Assembly (NCBI GenBank): GCA_039812845.1
Contig: JBDIBK010000021.1
Coordinates: forward strand, 1-40,512
Length of the DNA: 40,512 nucleotides
Direction of reading: 5' to 3'
DNA from: JACTMJ01 sp039812845
GTDB taxonomy: Bacteria > Acidobacteriota > Terriglobia > Bryobacterales > Bryobacteraceae
Under the pieces are notes generated by a model, which was not told the origin of the DNA, searched no databases, and worked only from the letters and a program-made list of their open reading frames with translations. A program made the translations under genes and the position numbers. Every line of letters begins with the position of its first letter. Within the stretch, counting starts at the first letter, position 1. Of this stretch, positions 10,001 through 17,891 are shown piece after piece.

Positions 10001-10635
10001 TCAAGCGAAGGCTGGCTGGCCGTGGGTTCCCCAAAAACACCGCCATTGGTGCGCTGCCCGTCCACGGAGAAACTGGCGCCATAGCTCTGCGCGCCGATGA
10101 ACTTGAAGCTTCCGGAACCGGCGGCTTGCGTCACGTTCGGGTTCAGATAAAGGAATGAGAAATAGTCGCGGCTGTCGCGTGGGAGCGACGTTACTTCGTC
10201 GTTCGTGAGGGTGCCGCTAACCGTTGGATTGTCGGTTTGGATCATCGGTGGCTCCGCCACCACGGTGACCGTCTCGTTGGTCTGGCCCACTTCCAGACGC
10301 CCGTCGATGCGGGTGATCTCGCTCGGACGCAAGGCCACCGGTCCAACTTGAAGCGTATTGAAGCCCTGAGCCGTGAAAGTGACGGTGTACGAACCGGACT
10401 TCTGGCCGGCCGCTTCGTATTCCCCCAAGTCGTTGGTGATCAGTTCCCGTTGCGCCTTTGTCCCCGTATCGGTGATTGTCACCGTCACTCTCGGGATGCG
10501 AGCGCCTGAATTATCCGTCACAGCACCTCGGATCGTACCCAAGTCCGACCCCTGTCCCCGCATTCGCGTGGGAGACAACAAGGCGATCGCTGCGACCAAA
10601 AGGATGGCAGACCGATAGCCGATCATGCGAAGCAT
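7012..10635 (-). CDS. Oar-like TonB-dependent receptor with carboxypeptidase-regulatory-like domain
   Basis: About 1207 residues. The signal peptide spans residues 1-28 (hydrophobic AILLVAAIALLS). A carboxypeptidase-regulatory-like domain lies at about residues 32-115 (GTIRGAVTDNSGARIPRV onward). The plug domain covers about 120-260 (VTSLPRDSRDYFSFLYLNPNV, then VDGQRTNGG). The rest is a large beta-barrel ending in an aromatic residue (RMRITF), as outer-membrane barrels do. These receptors import large nutrients, probably oligosaccharides or peptides, across the outer membrane with TonB; the substrate is unknown. ATG 10635 is preferred over upstream TTG 10665 because AGGAGGAAG lies immediately before it. 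A sigma70-like promoter with a palindrome in its spacer lies upstream, and the gene diverges from a second receptor gene. Confidence 0.93.
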   Translation of the reverse strand: MLRMIGYRSAILLVAAIALLSPTRMRGQGSDLGTIRGAVTDNSGARIPRVTVTITDTGTKAQRELITNDLGEYEAAGQKSGSYTVTFTAQGFNTLQVGPVALRPSEITRIDGRLEVGQTNETVTVVAEPPMIQTDNPTVSGTLTNDEVTSLPRDSRDYFSFLYLNPNVTQAAGSGSFKFIGAQSYGASFSVDGQRTNGGVFGEPTASQPSLETIGELTVMSNNFTAEYAGVANIRVTTRRGTGQYHGSLFYDNKNSALAAWNLNNKNAKGAFVPTAAVPEYPFPYFNQNEFGGSFGGPVPKVKNTYFFAAYEKLFRNSPVFLRNTRLPHPSLLAGDFTMISDAAKPAVPAGITLTSAEIAQNTVNGQGLVFTKIPQRLMNPVVGNFVQKYFPAVSMSAPINTGNGRLVEFATNLPGTTRRDLGTLRVDHDFTDRDRIYGVYNVQAVTSATSPVVSPFIPLGLTQNERRNHTLSISEIHMFTPTIINEARGGFNRVPNLRKSNNTMRQFLTNIGFDQSDIDAYGTVIGASTLDTFGHPAVNLGSTFQAFTNGGRNTYRPLDQNLITFGDTVTWVTGKHAIKAGADWVRNAAVDGFTSGRGNPRGVMNYTGAGTAPLSRFLMGMPANTVSFVNQFRPPMDVYNWEQGYFVQDDFKVHPRLTLNLGLRYEIVSPFTENNDLLVNFDPDFVGPDGKKGRFVVPSSKTLQFVDPRFIAYGITTADKLDLPRSLVRTDRGSVAPRVGAAWRITEKTVLRGGYGLFYPTAAAQGIRDPLATNSFQVGLTKRSTAESALQGWPGAVHGISPMSGGTVNALSSVISANWVPFGLKQPRIHQYNVTVEQEIGWQTGVRLSYLGTLMQRLISGSDLNLIPPSDTPFATTIGDGVTACTPDDGDCDFSDADRSRMPFPGLGTYQIGFGNFGHGRSNAFQAEVNRRMAQGFTFNASYTYLDQKSTSPDTGNSSLGGTAYNQFDPSSDYGMDAFTSRHRFITYGIVESPFGRGRKFGSDMHKGLDAVIGGWQLSWQMFAKSGTPFTPFWICDNCDPIMPGNVGSSSLDATGGFYGTTLRPIVSGNPNVKSGDRIWDPSAFSLMPMGADLFTNPNVAVRNLLSGPSTYGLNLGLKKFFTFRENIRIELGADVNNILNHPMLSPDAYDIGALGNFTLKVNPTSLKPEIQSVERNPDFGRLLSSYDQEGVDSRRAVRLRMRITF

Positions 10636-10693
10636 ACTCTTCCTCCTGTTCAAATGTTGTTGCAAAACGGAAGCCGACTAACCGCGCTGAGTG

Positions 10694-10722
10694 ATACTAA
10701 CATGTTGAAACAACAAGCACAA
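10694..10722 (-). promoter_or_regulatory. Candidate promoter with palindromic operator in the spacer
   Basis: On the minus strand TTGTGC (10717-10722) is separated by 17 bases from TAGTAT (10694-10699). The spacer contains TGTTG-TTT-CAACA (10703-10715), a perfect inverted repeat. This suits a sigma70-type promoter of the receptor starting at 10635, with a repressor site inside it. The promoter boxes are moderate matches only. A near-palindrome, GTTGTTGCAAAAC (10656-10668), lies in the leader. Confidence 0.4.
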
Positions 10723-10823
10723 TCACCAATCCTCTAAGGGAGATTGCGTGAACGTGGCGTTTCGGTCTCGCCCGGTGTGGGGGCATTCTCGCGCGAACCT
10801 CGTACAACGTTAAGCAATTTTCG

Positions 10824-10855
10824 GCGCTGGGCTGCGCTCCCGGCTAAGCCAGCGC
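10824..10855. other. Inverted repeat between divergent receptor genes
   Basis: GCGCTGG(G)CT at 10824-10833 pairs with AGCCAGCGC at 10847-10855, giving nine pairs with one bulged G. It lies about 60 bases before the start codon at 10913. It could form a leader hairpin or bind a regulator. No T-tract follows, so a simple terminator is unlikely, and no cobalamin-riboswitch consensus was recognised around it. Confidence 0.3.
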
Positions 10856-10912
10856 GGACAGTTTCCCTCGTCGTATTACGGACCATTTGGTACGATATGA
10901 CATGCGGTTTAT

Positions 10913-12793
10913 ATGTTAACTTCGCTCCGGCTGTCCTCTTTGGGCCTGCTTGCCGCGCTTAGCTTTCCGGGCATCTGCATCGCACTCGATGGCCAATCCG
11001 AGCCCCCGAGGAAGACTGACCCAGCCGATCAGCGAGCCGCGGAGAAACCCGCCGCGCCGCTTCCTCCCCGCAAGGAGACGATAGTCGTTACGGGAAGCTT
11101 CACGCCCATTCCCCTTGAGGAGAGTGACCGCGCGGTGGATTCGCTCAATGTGGCCGCGTCCCCCCTGCTGCACAACACCTTCACCGACTACCTGAAACTG
11201 CTGCCCTCGCTCGATTTGCGGCAGCGTGGGCAGAACGGGATCCAGGGAGATCTGTCCATCCGCGGCGGCACTTTCGGGCAAACGCTGATCCTGCTCGATG
11301 GCGTGCGAATGAACGACGCACAAAGCGGCCATCACAACCTGGACCTGCCAATTCCGTTGGAGGCGCTGGAGAGCATTGAAGTCCTCCGTGGCGCGGGATC
11401 CACTCTCTACGGAGCGGATGCGATCGGCGGTGTCGTGAATTTCCGAACGAAGCGGCCCGAGGTCTCCGAAATCCGTCTGCGGGGCGGGCTGGGCAATTTT
11501 GGCACGAATCAACAGCGGATTACGGCCAGCCTGGTGAAGGGGATTCTCTCCCAGCAGTTCGCGGCGTCGCGAGATTTTTCCACCGGATTCATGCCGAATC
11601 GGGACTACCGCAACGCATTGATCTCCTCAGTCACTCATCTCGAAAGCAATCTTGGTGTCACGCGAGTGACCCTCGCCGGTCTCGACCGGCCGTTCGGCGC
11701 GCAAGGGTTCTACGGCAACTACAACTCCTGGGAGCGCACCAAGGCCTGGGCCGCGATGGCGAGCCAGAACCTCGGTGCGCATACGAATACCAGCTTCAGT
11801 TACCGTCGCCATACGGACCTGTTCGTGCTTTACCGGGACCGCCCGCAAGTCTACACGAATCACCACATCTCCGAGACCTGGCTGGCCAGTCTCCGGCACA
11901 GCGACGAACTGGGAGCGAATGGCCGGTTGCACTATGGCTTTGAGAGCCTGCGCGACGGCATTGAGAGCACCAACCTGGGTATCCACAGCCGGAACCGCCA
12001 ATCGGTTTACCTGAACTACGACCTCCGCGCCGTCGGGCGCTTCTCCCTGACGGCGGGCACCCGGTATGAACTCTTCAATACGTGGAGCGGGCAACTCAGC
12101 CCCACACTTTCCGCGGGCTACTGGCTTTCTCCCCACGCGAAACTGCGCGCCAGCGTCAGCCGAGCTTATCGCGCACCCAGCTTTACGGATCTCTACTATC
12201 ATGACCCGGCCAACGTGGGCAGCCCGGATCTGCGTCCGGAAAGGGCGGTCGGCTACGAGGCGGGCTTGGACTGGAATGCCGGCAATGGCATCGACGGCGA
12301 GGTGACGGTCTTTCAACGCCGGGAGCGCGATGGGATCGACTTTGTGCGCGCGTCGTCCGCCGATATCTGGCGTGCGCGCAACTTTCAGAGGCTCCGCTTT
12401 ACCGGTGTTGAAACGGCGGCGCGCTGGCGCTACCGGCCCCGGGCAAGCGTCGATATTGCATATACCGGCTTGCATGGCGCACAGGATGCGCTCGGCGGGC
12501 TGCAATCCCGCTACGCGTTTAACTATCCGGTCCACCAGGCGGTGGCGAGTTGGCAGACGATGATGCGCGGAGAATTTGCCCTGCGAACGCGAATTGGCGT
12601 AACGAAGCGTCTTGGGAGGGACTCCTACGCGGTGTGGGATCTGTATTTGGCGCGCTACGGGAACCGCTTTCGCCCATTCGTGCAGTTGAGCAACCTGAGC
12701 GATGCCGCGTATGAAGAGATCCCGGGCGTGCCCTTGCCGGGCCGGGGCATCCTGGGCGGCGTGGAAGTGGTTCTGTTTACAAGGCATCGCTGA
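10913..12793 (+). CDS. TonB-dependent receptor (BtuB/colicin-I-receptor-like)
   Basis: The protein has 626 residues. A signal peptide covers about residues 1-26 (LSSLGLLAALSFPGICIA). A TonB box (ETIVVTGSF) sits at about residue 58. The plug domain includes DLSIRGGTFGQTLILLDGVRMND and the hallmark ESIEVLRGAGSTLYGADAIGG. The barrel carries the YRAPSFTDLYY and NPDL-like 'SPDLRPERAVGYEAG' signatures. It lacks the carboxypeptidase-like domain and is half the size of the Oar-like receptors, so it belongs to the classical siderophore/cobalamin receptor branch. The substrate is not determined. The start at ATG 10913 has no clear ribosome binding site but leads directly into the signal peptide. It is divergent from the 7012-10635 receptor. 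Confidence 0.9.
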   Translation: MLTSLRLSSLGLLAALSFPGICIALDGQSEPPRKTDPADQRAAEKPAAPLPPRKETIVVTGSFTPIPLEESDRAVDSLNVAASPLLHNTFTDYLKLLPSLDLRQRGQNGIQGDLSIRGGTFGQTLILLDGVRMNDAQSGHHNLDLPIPLEALESIEVLRGAGSTLYGADAIGGVVNFRTKRPEVSEIRLRGGLGNFGTNQQRITASLVKGILSQQFAASRDFSTGFMPNRDYRNALISSVTHLESNLGVTRVTLAGLDRPFGAQGFYGNYNSWERTKAWAAMASQNLGAHTNTSFSYRRHTDLFVLYRDRPQVYTNHHISETWLASLRHSDELGANGRLHYGFESLRDGIESTNLGIHSRNRQSVYLNYDLRAVGRFSLTAGTRYELFNTWSGQLSPTLSAGYWLSPHAKLRASVSRAYRAPSFTDLYYHDPANVGSPDLRPERAVGYEAGLDWNAGNGIDGEVTVFQRRERDGIDFVRASSADIWRARNFQRLRFTGVETAARWRYRPRASVDIAYTGLHGAQDALGGLQSRYAFNYPVHQAVASWQTMMRGEFALRTRIGVTKRLGRDSYAVWDLYLARYGNRFRPFVQLSNLSDAAYEEIPGVPLPGRGILGGVEVVLFTRHR

Positions 12794-12933
12794 GAGGGGC
12801 GAAACCCGCCGCAGCCGGTGGACGCCTTACACTGTATAGTTGGTGGACTGGCTTGCGCCTGAGACAGCGGGAGCATCGGTTCCGTGTGCGTCCGCCCAGC
12901 CACGGGACCTCCCCGGAAGGTATATCCCAGAAC

Positions 12934-14472
12934 GTGAAATCGATGGCAGATCGAAAATTCGGGACGTGGTTCCCGCGCCTTGCTCTCGGCGCGCTCCTGT
13001 CCTTTCCGCTATTCGCACAGTTGGAAGCTCCGCCCTCCGCGCAACCCGTCCGGGATGCCGTCCGCTTCGAAGTGAGCGAGACTCTGTTCACGGCCATGGC
13101 CGCCATCAACGCGGCCGGGTATGACGAGGAGATCGACAGCACCGCGAATCATCCCGCGCGGCGCTGGGTGCGGGAGCAGCTCAAGAGAAAGAACCCCGTC
13201 CTTCTTGCCGATATCAAACGCTTCTACGAAGAGCATCGCAAGGCCAACTGGCAGGAAGAATTTAGCCAGTATGTTTCGTTCGCGCTTCTGAATCAAGGTC
13301 CACCGGACTTTGAGCCGATGTTTATCTGGAACGAAATGCCACCGGACACCCAGGAGTTGCGCGGGTTTGAGGCCTTCATGAAGCTCTTCTACGAAGAAGC
13401 CGATGTGGCGTCTTTGTGGCGTGAGGTGGAGCCTCAGTTCGAACCCCTGCTGGAGAAATATCAGCCGCAAGTGGCGGATACGATCTTGAAGTCGAACGCC
13501 TATCTGCGGAATCCCACGAGCGGTGTCAGCCAGCGAAGTTTTCAGATTGTGCTGGATCTGTTGGGCGCCCCCAACCGGGTGGAGACGCGGGCGTATGACG
13601 ATCTTGTGTTCTTCGTAATCACGCCGACGCCCGAATTTCCCCGGGACCGTCTGCTGATTGCCTACCTGCATTATCTGGTGGACCCCGTGGTTTACCGCTT
13701 TCACAACGAACTCGAACCGAAGCGAGCGATCGGAGATTTCGCTCTGCGCGCCCCCGCTCTCGGCATGGCGTACAAGCAGGATTTTGACCTGCTTGCTTCC
13801 GCGAGCCTGGTGCGGGCGATTGCGGCTAGGATTGACCCGATGCCCGCCGCGCAGCGCGAAGCCATGGTTCGCGATGCCGCGCGGCAGGGCTTCGTGCTTA
13901 CCCCGTTCTTCTACGAGGAACTGCTGAAGTTTGAGAAGCAGCCCGCCACGCTCCGCTTCTATTTTGAGGAGATGGTGAAGAATCTCGATATTTATAAAGA
14001 GAACGAACGGCTCAAAGACCTCACCTTCCTGGAGAACACGCAGCAGAAGGTGATTCGGGAAGCGCGCACCATCGAACTGACGGAAGCGCAGAAACGATTG
14101 GAAGCGGCGGAAGAACTTCTGTACGCGAAGAAGGATTACCCCGGTGCCAAAGCAATCTACCTGGAGCTTTCTCAAAACACCGGACAGCGCACCATGCAAT
14201 CCCGCGCCTTCTTCGGCCTTGCGCGAATTGCCGTGCTCGAACGGCAGACCGAAGCGGCGATTCAACTGTTCCAGCGCGCCCTGGAATATGGTCCCGATCC
14301 TTCCACAAAGGGCTGGAGTTTGATCTACTTGGGGCGTTTGGCGGATGTAGAAGGGGATGCCAGAAAGGCGGCTGCCTATTTTGAGGCGGCGCTCCAGGTG
14401 GCCGGCCTCTCGCGGGCGGCAAAGGCCGCCGCGGAGAAGGGCCTGGAGCAGGCGCGGAAAGCGCGCCAGTAA
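12934..14472 (+). CDS. Secreted protein of unknown function with C-terminal TPR-like repeats
   Basis: About 512 residues. The signal peptide is LALGALLSFPLFAQ. Residues up to about 350 form an unrecognised, mostly helical domain rich in Tyr/Phe/Glu, with a segment AYLHYLVDPVV that faintly recalls a degenerate metallopeptidase HExxH helix; this is a weak guess. The C-terminal 130 residues look like TPR units (AEELLYAKKDYPGAKAIYLE; AFFGLARIAVLERQTEAAIQLF; IYLGRLADVEGDARKAAAYFEAAL). The start is uncertain: GTG 12934 lies 14 bases after GGAAGG, while ATG 12943 is three codons further in; both leave the signal peptide intact. It is followed 29 bases later by another secreted repeat protein, so the two probably share a transcript. 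Confidence 0.7.
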   Translation: MKSMADRKFGTWFPRLALGALLSFPLFAQLEAPPSAQPVRDAVRFEVSETLFTAMAAINAAGYDEEIDSTANHPARRWVREQLKRKNPVLLADIKRFYEEHRKANWQEEFSQYVSFALLNQGPPDFEPMFIWNEMPPDTQELRGFEAFMKLFYEEADVASLWREVEPQFEPLLEKYQPQVADTILKSNAYLRNPTSGVSQRSFQIVLDLLGAPNRVETRAYDDLVFFVITPTPEFPRDRLLIAYLHYLVDPVVYRFHNELEPKRAIGDFALRAPALGMAYKQDFDLLASASLVRAIAARIDPMPAAQREAMVRDAARQGFVLTPFFYEELLKFEKQPATLRFYFEEMVKNLDIYKENERLKDLTFLENTQQKVIREARTIELTEAQKRLEAAEELLYAKKDYPGAKAIYLELSQNTGQRTMQSRAFFGLARIAVLERQTEAAIQLFQRALEYGPDPSTKGWSLIYLGRLADVEGDARKAAAYFEAALQVAGLSRAAKAAAEKGLEQARKARQ

Positions 14473-14501
14473 CATAAACTATTGGAAGAGGAACGAACGT
14501 G

Positions 14502-15269
14502 ATGAAGAAATCCACCCGACTCCTGATTGCCTTGGTCGCGCTCGCCGCGCTGGCATTCTCCGTATTCGCGCAGGGTCCGCAGCCAAAGTCGCAAAAGGAA
14601 GTAGACGCCTTGATGGCAATCCAGGCGGCCACCACCGCGGACGCCCGTATTGAAGCGGCCACCAAGTTAATTCAAGATTTCGCGGACACACAGTATAAGT
14701 CCTGGGCGCTCTCCCTCATCATGCAGTCGTATGAGCTGAAGGGAGACATCCCGAACATGATCGTTTACGCGGAGCAGGTTCTCGCGGCGAAGCCCTCGGA
14801 TATGGAGGCGGCCATTGCGCATATCCGGATTGCCAACGGGGTGGCCCGCCAGACGAAGGAATTCGATCTTGACCGCGAAGAGAAACTGAAGCGGGTGGAA
14901 GAGCATGCCGCGAAAGGCATTGCTCTCCTCGCGACGGCGACGAAACCGAATCCGGATATCCCGGATGCGGCTTTTCAGGGATATGTGAAGTCCGAAGAGG
15001 CGATGGCGCACGACGCTGTGGCCCAGGCGGAATTTGTTCGCAAGAAGTATTCCGAGGCCGCTGAATATTTCAAGAAGGCAATTGAAGCGCAGCCTGACCC
15101 CGTGCGGATGCTGAAGGCGGGCAACGCGTACCGCCTGGCCAAGAAGTACGATGAGGCGATCGCGATGTTCGATCAGGCGATCGCCAGCCCCGAGGCGAGC
15201 GAGCAGGTCAAGAGCATGGCAAACTCCGAGAAAAAGCAGGCTCTGCAATCCAAGGAATCGGGCGCTTAG
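14502..15269 (+). CDS. Secreted TPR-repeat protein
   Basis: The protein has 255 residues. It has a clear signal peptide (KKSTRLLIALVALAALAFSVFA) and helical TPR-like repeats throughout, clearest at the C-terminus (KYSEAAEYFKKAIEAQPD; LKAGNAYRLAKKYDEAIAMFDQAI). It is probably a periplasmic scaffold or protein-interaction factor; no enzymatic motif is seen. The ATG at 14502 is directly preceded by an in-frame GTG at 14499; both sit after GGAAGAGGA, and ATG has the better spacing. It lies 29 bases after the larger repeat protein and 132 bases before rnc. Confidence 0.8.
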   Translation: MKKSTRLLIALVALAALAFSVFAQGPQPKSQKEVDALMAIQAATTADARIEAATKLIQDFADTQYKSWALSLIMQSYELKGDIPNMIVYAEQVLAAKPSDMEAAIAHIRIANGVARQTKEFDLDREEKLKRVEEHAAKGIALLATATKPNPDIPDAAFQGYVKSEEAMAHDAVAQAEFVRKKYSEAAEYFKKAIEAQPDPVRMLKAGNAYRLAKKYDEAIAMFDQAIASPEASEQVKSMANSEKKQALQSKESGA

Positions 15270-15313
15270 CCCCCGCGTCATTCGGCACACGTGGCGGAGT
15301 GGCAAATCCTTCG

Positions 15314-15350
15314 AGCTTCGCGGCAAGGCGAAAAGCCCCGCGAACTTGCT
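15314..15350 (+). promoter_or_regulatory. Long hairpin in the leader of the RNase III gene
   Basis: TTCGCGG (15317-15323) pairs with CCGCGAA (15338-15344). Inside it GGC/GCC pair around a GAAAA loop, and outside it AGC/GCT can pair across a 3-base interruption. There is no T-tract, so it is not a typical terminator. It lies 52 bases upstream of the rnc start, where an RNase III target that controls its own gene would be expected; that role is inference. Confidence 0.35.
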
Positions 15351-15401
15351 GGCGGAGGCGCAAAGCGATCACGGCCGGAAGACCATGCAATCTGGAGCGG
15401 G

Positions 15402-16133
15402 ATGGAACCGGACTGGCAGCAACTGGAGCGGACAATCCGCTACCAATTTCGAGACCGAAACCTCTTGCGGAGGGCGCTGACGCACAAGTCGTTCGCGTCC
15501 TCCGTCACCCCAGACCCCAACGACACCCACCCGCACAATGAGCGATTCGAGTTCTTCGGAGACGCTATCCTCTCCTTCACGGCAAGCGAGATCCTGCTGA
15601 ACCGCTACCCCGATGCGCGGGAAGGCCAACTCTCGAAACTGAAGAACCACCTCGTGAGCAAGAGCCACCTCACGCGGGTGGCGCGCGAGATTGCGCTGGG
15701 CGACTATTTGCTGTTGGGGAAGGGCGAGGAACTCACCGGTGGCCGCGTGAAGCAGAAGCTGCTTGGCAACGCGATGGAAGCCGTGATCGCCGCGATCTAT
15801 CTGGATGGCGGGATGACGCCGGCCCGTACTTTCGTCGAAGGCCTGGTGGTGGCGGAGTTCGACAAGACCGTCGGCCAGATTGAGGAAGCGCGCAATTTCA
15901 AGAGCGAATTGCAGGAGCGAGCGAAAGCTGTGGGTTTGCACCAGCCCACCTATACGGTGCTTGCCAAGCATGGACCCGACCACGCAAAACTTTTCGTCGT
16001 GGAAGCGCGCATCGAGGCGGATCTGAGCGAAACGGCGGAGGGGCACAGCATCAAGGCGGCCAGCCAATCCGCCGCTGCGCGCTTGCTGGATCGCATTGGG
16101 GCGTTTCCCCATTCGGGCAAGAGCCAGTCTTAG
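15402..16133 (+). CDS. rnc: Ribonuclease III
   Basis: The protein has 243 residues, the usual size. RNase III cleaves double-stranded RNA and acts in rRNA maturation and mRNA turnover in the cytoplasm. The catalytic signature is HNERFEFFGDAILS, giving Glu47, Glu50 and Asp54. A second metal region reads LGNAMEAVIAAIYLDGG, with Glu126 present but Asn123 where E. coli has Asp114. The double-stranded-RNA-binding domain covers about residues 165-232 (NFKSELQERAK to IKAASQSAAARLL). The start at 15402 is chosen for the GGAGCGGG directly before it and because homology starts there; the frame stays open upstream to 15291. The stop overlaps the convergent motB stop by four bases. Confidence 0.95.
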   Translation: MEPDWQQLERTIRYQFRDRNLLRRALTHKSFASSVTPDPNDTHPHNERFEFFGDAILSFTASEILLNRYPDAREGQLSKLKNHLVSKSHLTRVAREIALGDYLLLGKGEELTGGRVKQKLLGNAMEAVIAAIYLDGGMTPARTFVEGLVVAEFDKTVGQIEEARNFKSELQERAKAVGLHQPTYTVLAKHGPDHAKLFVVEARIEADLSETAEGHSIKAASQSAAARLLDRIGAFPHSGKSQS

Positions 16134-16975
16134 TTCTTCCCGCCGCCAGCTTTCTGCTTTTCTTCCGCGAGGCGGTGAATTAATTCATCCTGCGCTTTGT
16201 TTCCGCCCACAGGCTCGTCATTCAATCCGTAGAGGTTCAGCACCACGATATCGACGCGCCGGTTTCTGCGGCGGCCCTCCTCGCTCTCGTTGGTATCCAC
16301 CGGGATTGTGTCCGCATAGCCGGCCACGGTGAATTTTGCGCCCGGCACACGGAACTCGCCGGTAAGCAGATCAAGCATGGAGATGGCGCGGGCCGTGGAG
16401 AGGTGCCAGTTGCTGCGGAACCGTCCGTTGTGAATGGGGATGGAATCCGTGTGCCCTTCCAGCCGCACATGGTTCGGCAGTTTGGCGATCGTCTCGGCTA
16501 CCTTACCGATGGCGCCGTAGGTTTCCGGAGCGATCACATCCTGCCCGGATGGGAAGAAGGCTGCCTGCCGAAGCGAGATCACCAGGCCTCTCCGGGTGAG
16601 ACGAATTTGCACCTGCTCCTTCCGGATTTCTTCGGAAAGTTCCCTGGAGAGGAAATCCATGGACGGCAGAAACTGCTCCAGAAGCACGGCATCGGCCTTG
16701 CTTGCCGCGGATTTCTTATGCTTGCTTGGGTTGGCGGAGAAGGTGCCCGGATTTCGGACATTCTCTTCCATGAGAGCGGTAACCAGGGCGCGAAAGGAAT
16801 CCTCCTTGAGCGCTTCCCGCACCGATTCGGAGACCCGCTGGGGCGCCGATTCGTCAATCCGGGCCGTGGCATACATCACGACGAAGAACGCGAAGAGGAG
16901 CGTCACGAAGTCGGCGTAGCTCACCATCCAGCGCTCGTGGTTCTGGTGCGGCGGGTGCTTCTTCTCTCGAGCCAT
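16130..16975 (-). CDS. motB: Flagellar motor stator protein MotB (OmpA-type)
   Basis: The protein has 281 residues. A short cytoplasmic N-terminus leads to one membrane helix (WMVSYADFVTLLFAFFVVMY). Asp22 in SYADF is the conserved proton-carrying residue (Asp32 in E. coli). The OmpA/MotB peptidoglycan-binding domain spans about residues 128-255 (FFPSGQDVI; RLEGHTDSIPI; RRRNRRVDIVVL). It works with MotA as the ion-driven stator of the flagellum. It begins 12 bases after motA; its GGAG ribosome binding site overlaps the end of motA. The stop overlaps that of rnc, which is transcribed towards it. Confidence 0.92.
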   Translation of the reverse strand: MAREKKHPPHQNHERWMVSYADFVTLLFAFFVVMYATARIDESAPQRVSESVREALKEDSFRALVTALMEENVRNPGTFSANPSKHKKSAASKADAVLLEQFLPSMDFLSRELSEEIRKEQVQIRLTRRGLVISLRQAAFFPSGQDVIAPETYGAIGKVAETIAKLPNHVRLEGHTDSIPIHNGRFRSNWHLSTARAISMLDLLTGEFRVPGAKFTVAGYADTIPVDTNESEEGRRRNRRVDIVVLNLYGLNDEPVGGNKAQDELIHRLAEEKQKAGGGKN

Positions 16976-16987
16976 GGCCGGTCTCCG

Positions 16988-17818
16988 CTACGCGGCTCTC
17001 CCGCGGGATCGGGCAGGATTCGGCGAGGAGGCACCCTTGCGGGAGGACTCGTCGAGATACGCTTCGAGCTTGAGCCGGATCAGCTTCGGATTCAGCCCCT
17101 CGACAATGCTCGTGACGCCGTCGAGCACGAGTTCCTGGTACTGCGTGAGTTCCTCGGCGCGGGCCCGGATCTTGCTTGCCGCGGGCAGCAGAAGCAGGTT
17201 GGCGAGGCCTACTCCATAGATAGTCGCGACGAAGGCCACTGCGATTCCGTGGCCCACTTCCTCCAGGTTGTCCAGTTGCTTCATCACCTGGATCAGCCCC
17301 ATCACGGCTCCGATGATGCCAATGGTGGGCGAGTAGCCGCCGGCCGTCTCATAGACCTTGGCGGCCGATTCGGCACGGCGCTCCTGGATGGTGATTTCGA
17401 GTTCCATCTGGCGTCGAATATCCTGCAGCGGCGTGCCATCGACGGCCAGATTCATCGCCTTGCGAAAGAACGGATCCGGAACCCGGTCCGCGTCCGATTC
17501 GAGAGAGACGATCCCTTGTTTGCGCGCTTTGGTGGCGAACTCGACGAGGCTCTCAATTGTCTCCTGCGTGGATGGGGAGCGAACGACAATGAGATCCGCG
17601 AATCGGCGGGCGGCGGCCAAAAACACGTGCATGGGCGTGGTGACAAGCACGGCCCCCACGGTGCCGCCAAGCACGATGAGCGCCGCCGTGGCCTGCCCGA
17701 TGTCCGCCAGTTCCCCGCGCTCCGCGATCAGACCGCCAATAATGCCGATCAGCCCCAGCACGATTCCCAGCGGGGTGGCGACGTCGAAGCGAAACTTCCT
17801 TTGCTTGCTTTCGGGCAC
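16988..17818 (-). CDS. motA: Flagellar motor stator protein MotA
   Basis: The protein has 276 residues. Four membrane segments are at about residues 15-33, 44-67, 163-180 and 190-213. Arg99 and Glu107 in the cytoplasmic loop (KARKQGIVSLES) have the spacing of the E. coli rotor-contact residues Arg90 and Glu98. Pro164 (YSPTIGIIGAVMGL) and Pro212 (LLLLP) fit the two conserved prolines. With MotB it forms the stator channel that converts ion flow to torque. The start is GTG 17818, preceded by AGGA. It follows flbD by 73 bases and precedes motB by 12, so the three are very likely one operon. Confidence 0.93.
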   Translation of the reverse strand: MPESKQRKFRFDVATPLGIVLGLIGIIGGLIAERGELADIGQATAALIVLGGTVGAVLVTTPMHVFLAAARRFADLIVVRSPSTQETIESLVEFATKARKQGIVSLESDADRVPDPFFRKAMNLAVDGTPLQDIRRQMELEITIQERRAESAAKVYETAGGYSPTIGIIGAVMGLIQVMKQLDNLEEVGHGIAVAFVATIYGVGLANLLLLPAASKIRARAEELTQYQELVLDGVTSIVEGLNPKLIRLKLEAYLDESSRKGASSPNPARSRGRAA

Positions 17819-17891
17819 GGAATCCTAACCTCACTTCCTGATCATTCCCGCTCAGCGGGCGGGCGACGCATCGATGGCTGGCTCCTTTCCT

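Noticed and set aside
10740..10912. Cobalamin riboswitch upstream of the BtuB-like receptor
   Set aside because: No B12-box consensus or multi-stem layout was recognised; only a single inverted repeat is present.
13009..14475. 488-codon open frame opposite the secreted TPR-like protein
   Set aside because: The plus strand has a signal peptide and TPR-like units; the antisense frame has none.
15280..15360. Possible tRNA before rnc (GGCGGAGTGGC resembles the D-arm region of tRNA-Ser/Leu)
   Set aside because: No acceptor stem, anticodon arm or GTTCGAATC-type T-loop can be placed; the hairpin there is explained better as a leader structure.
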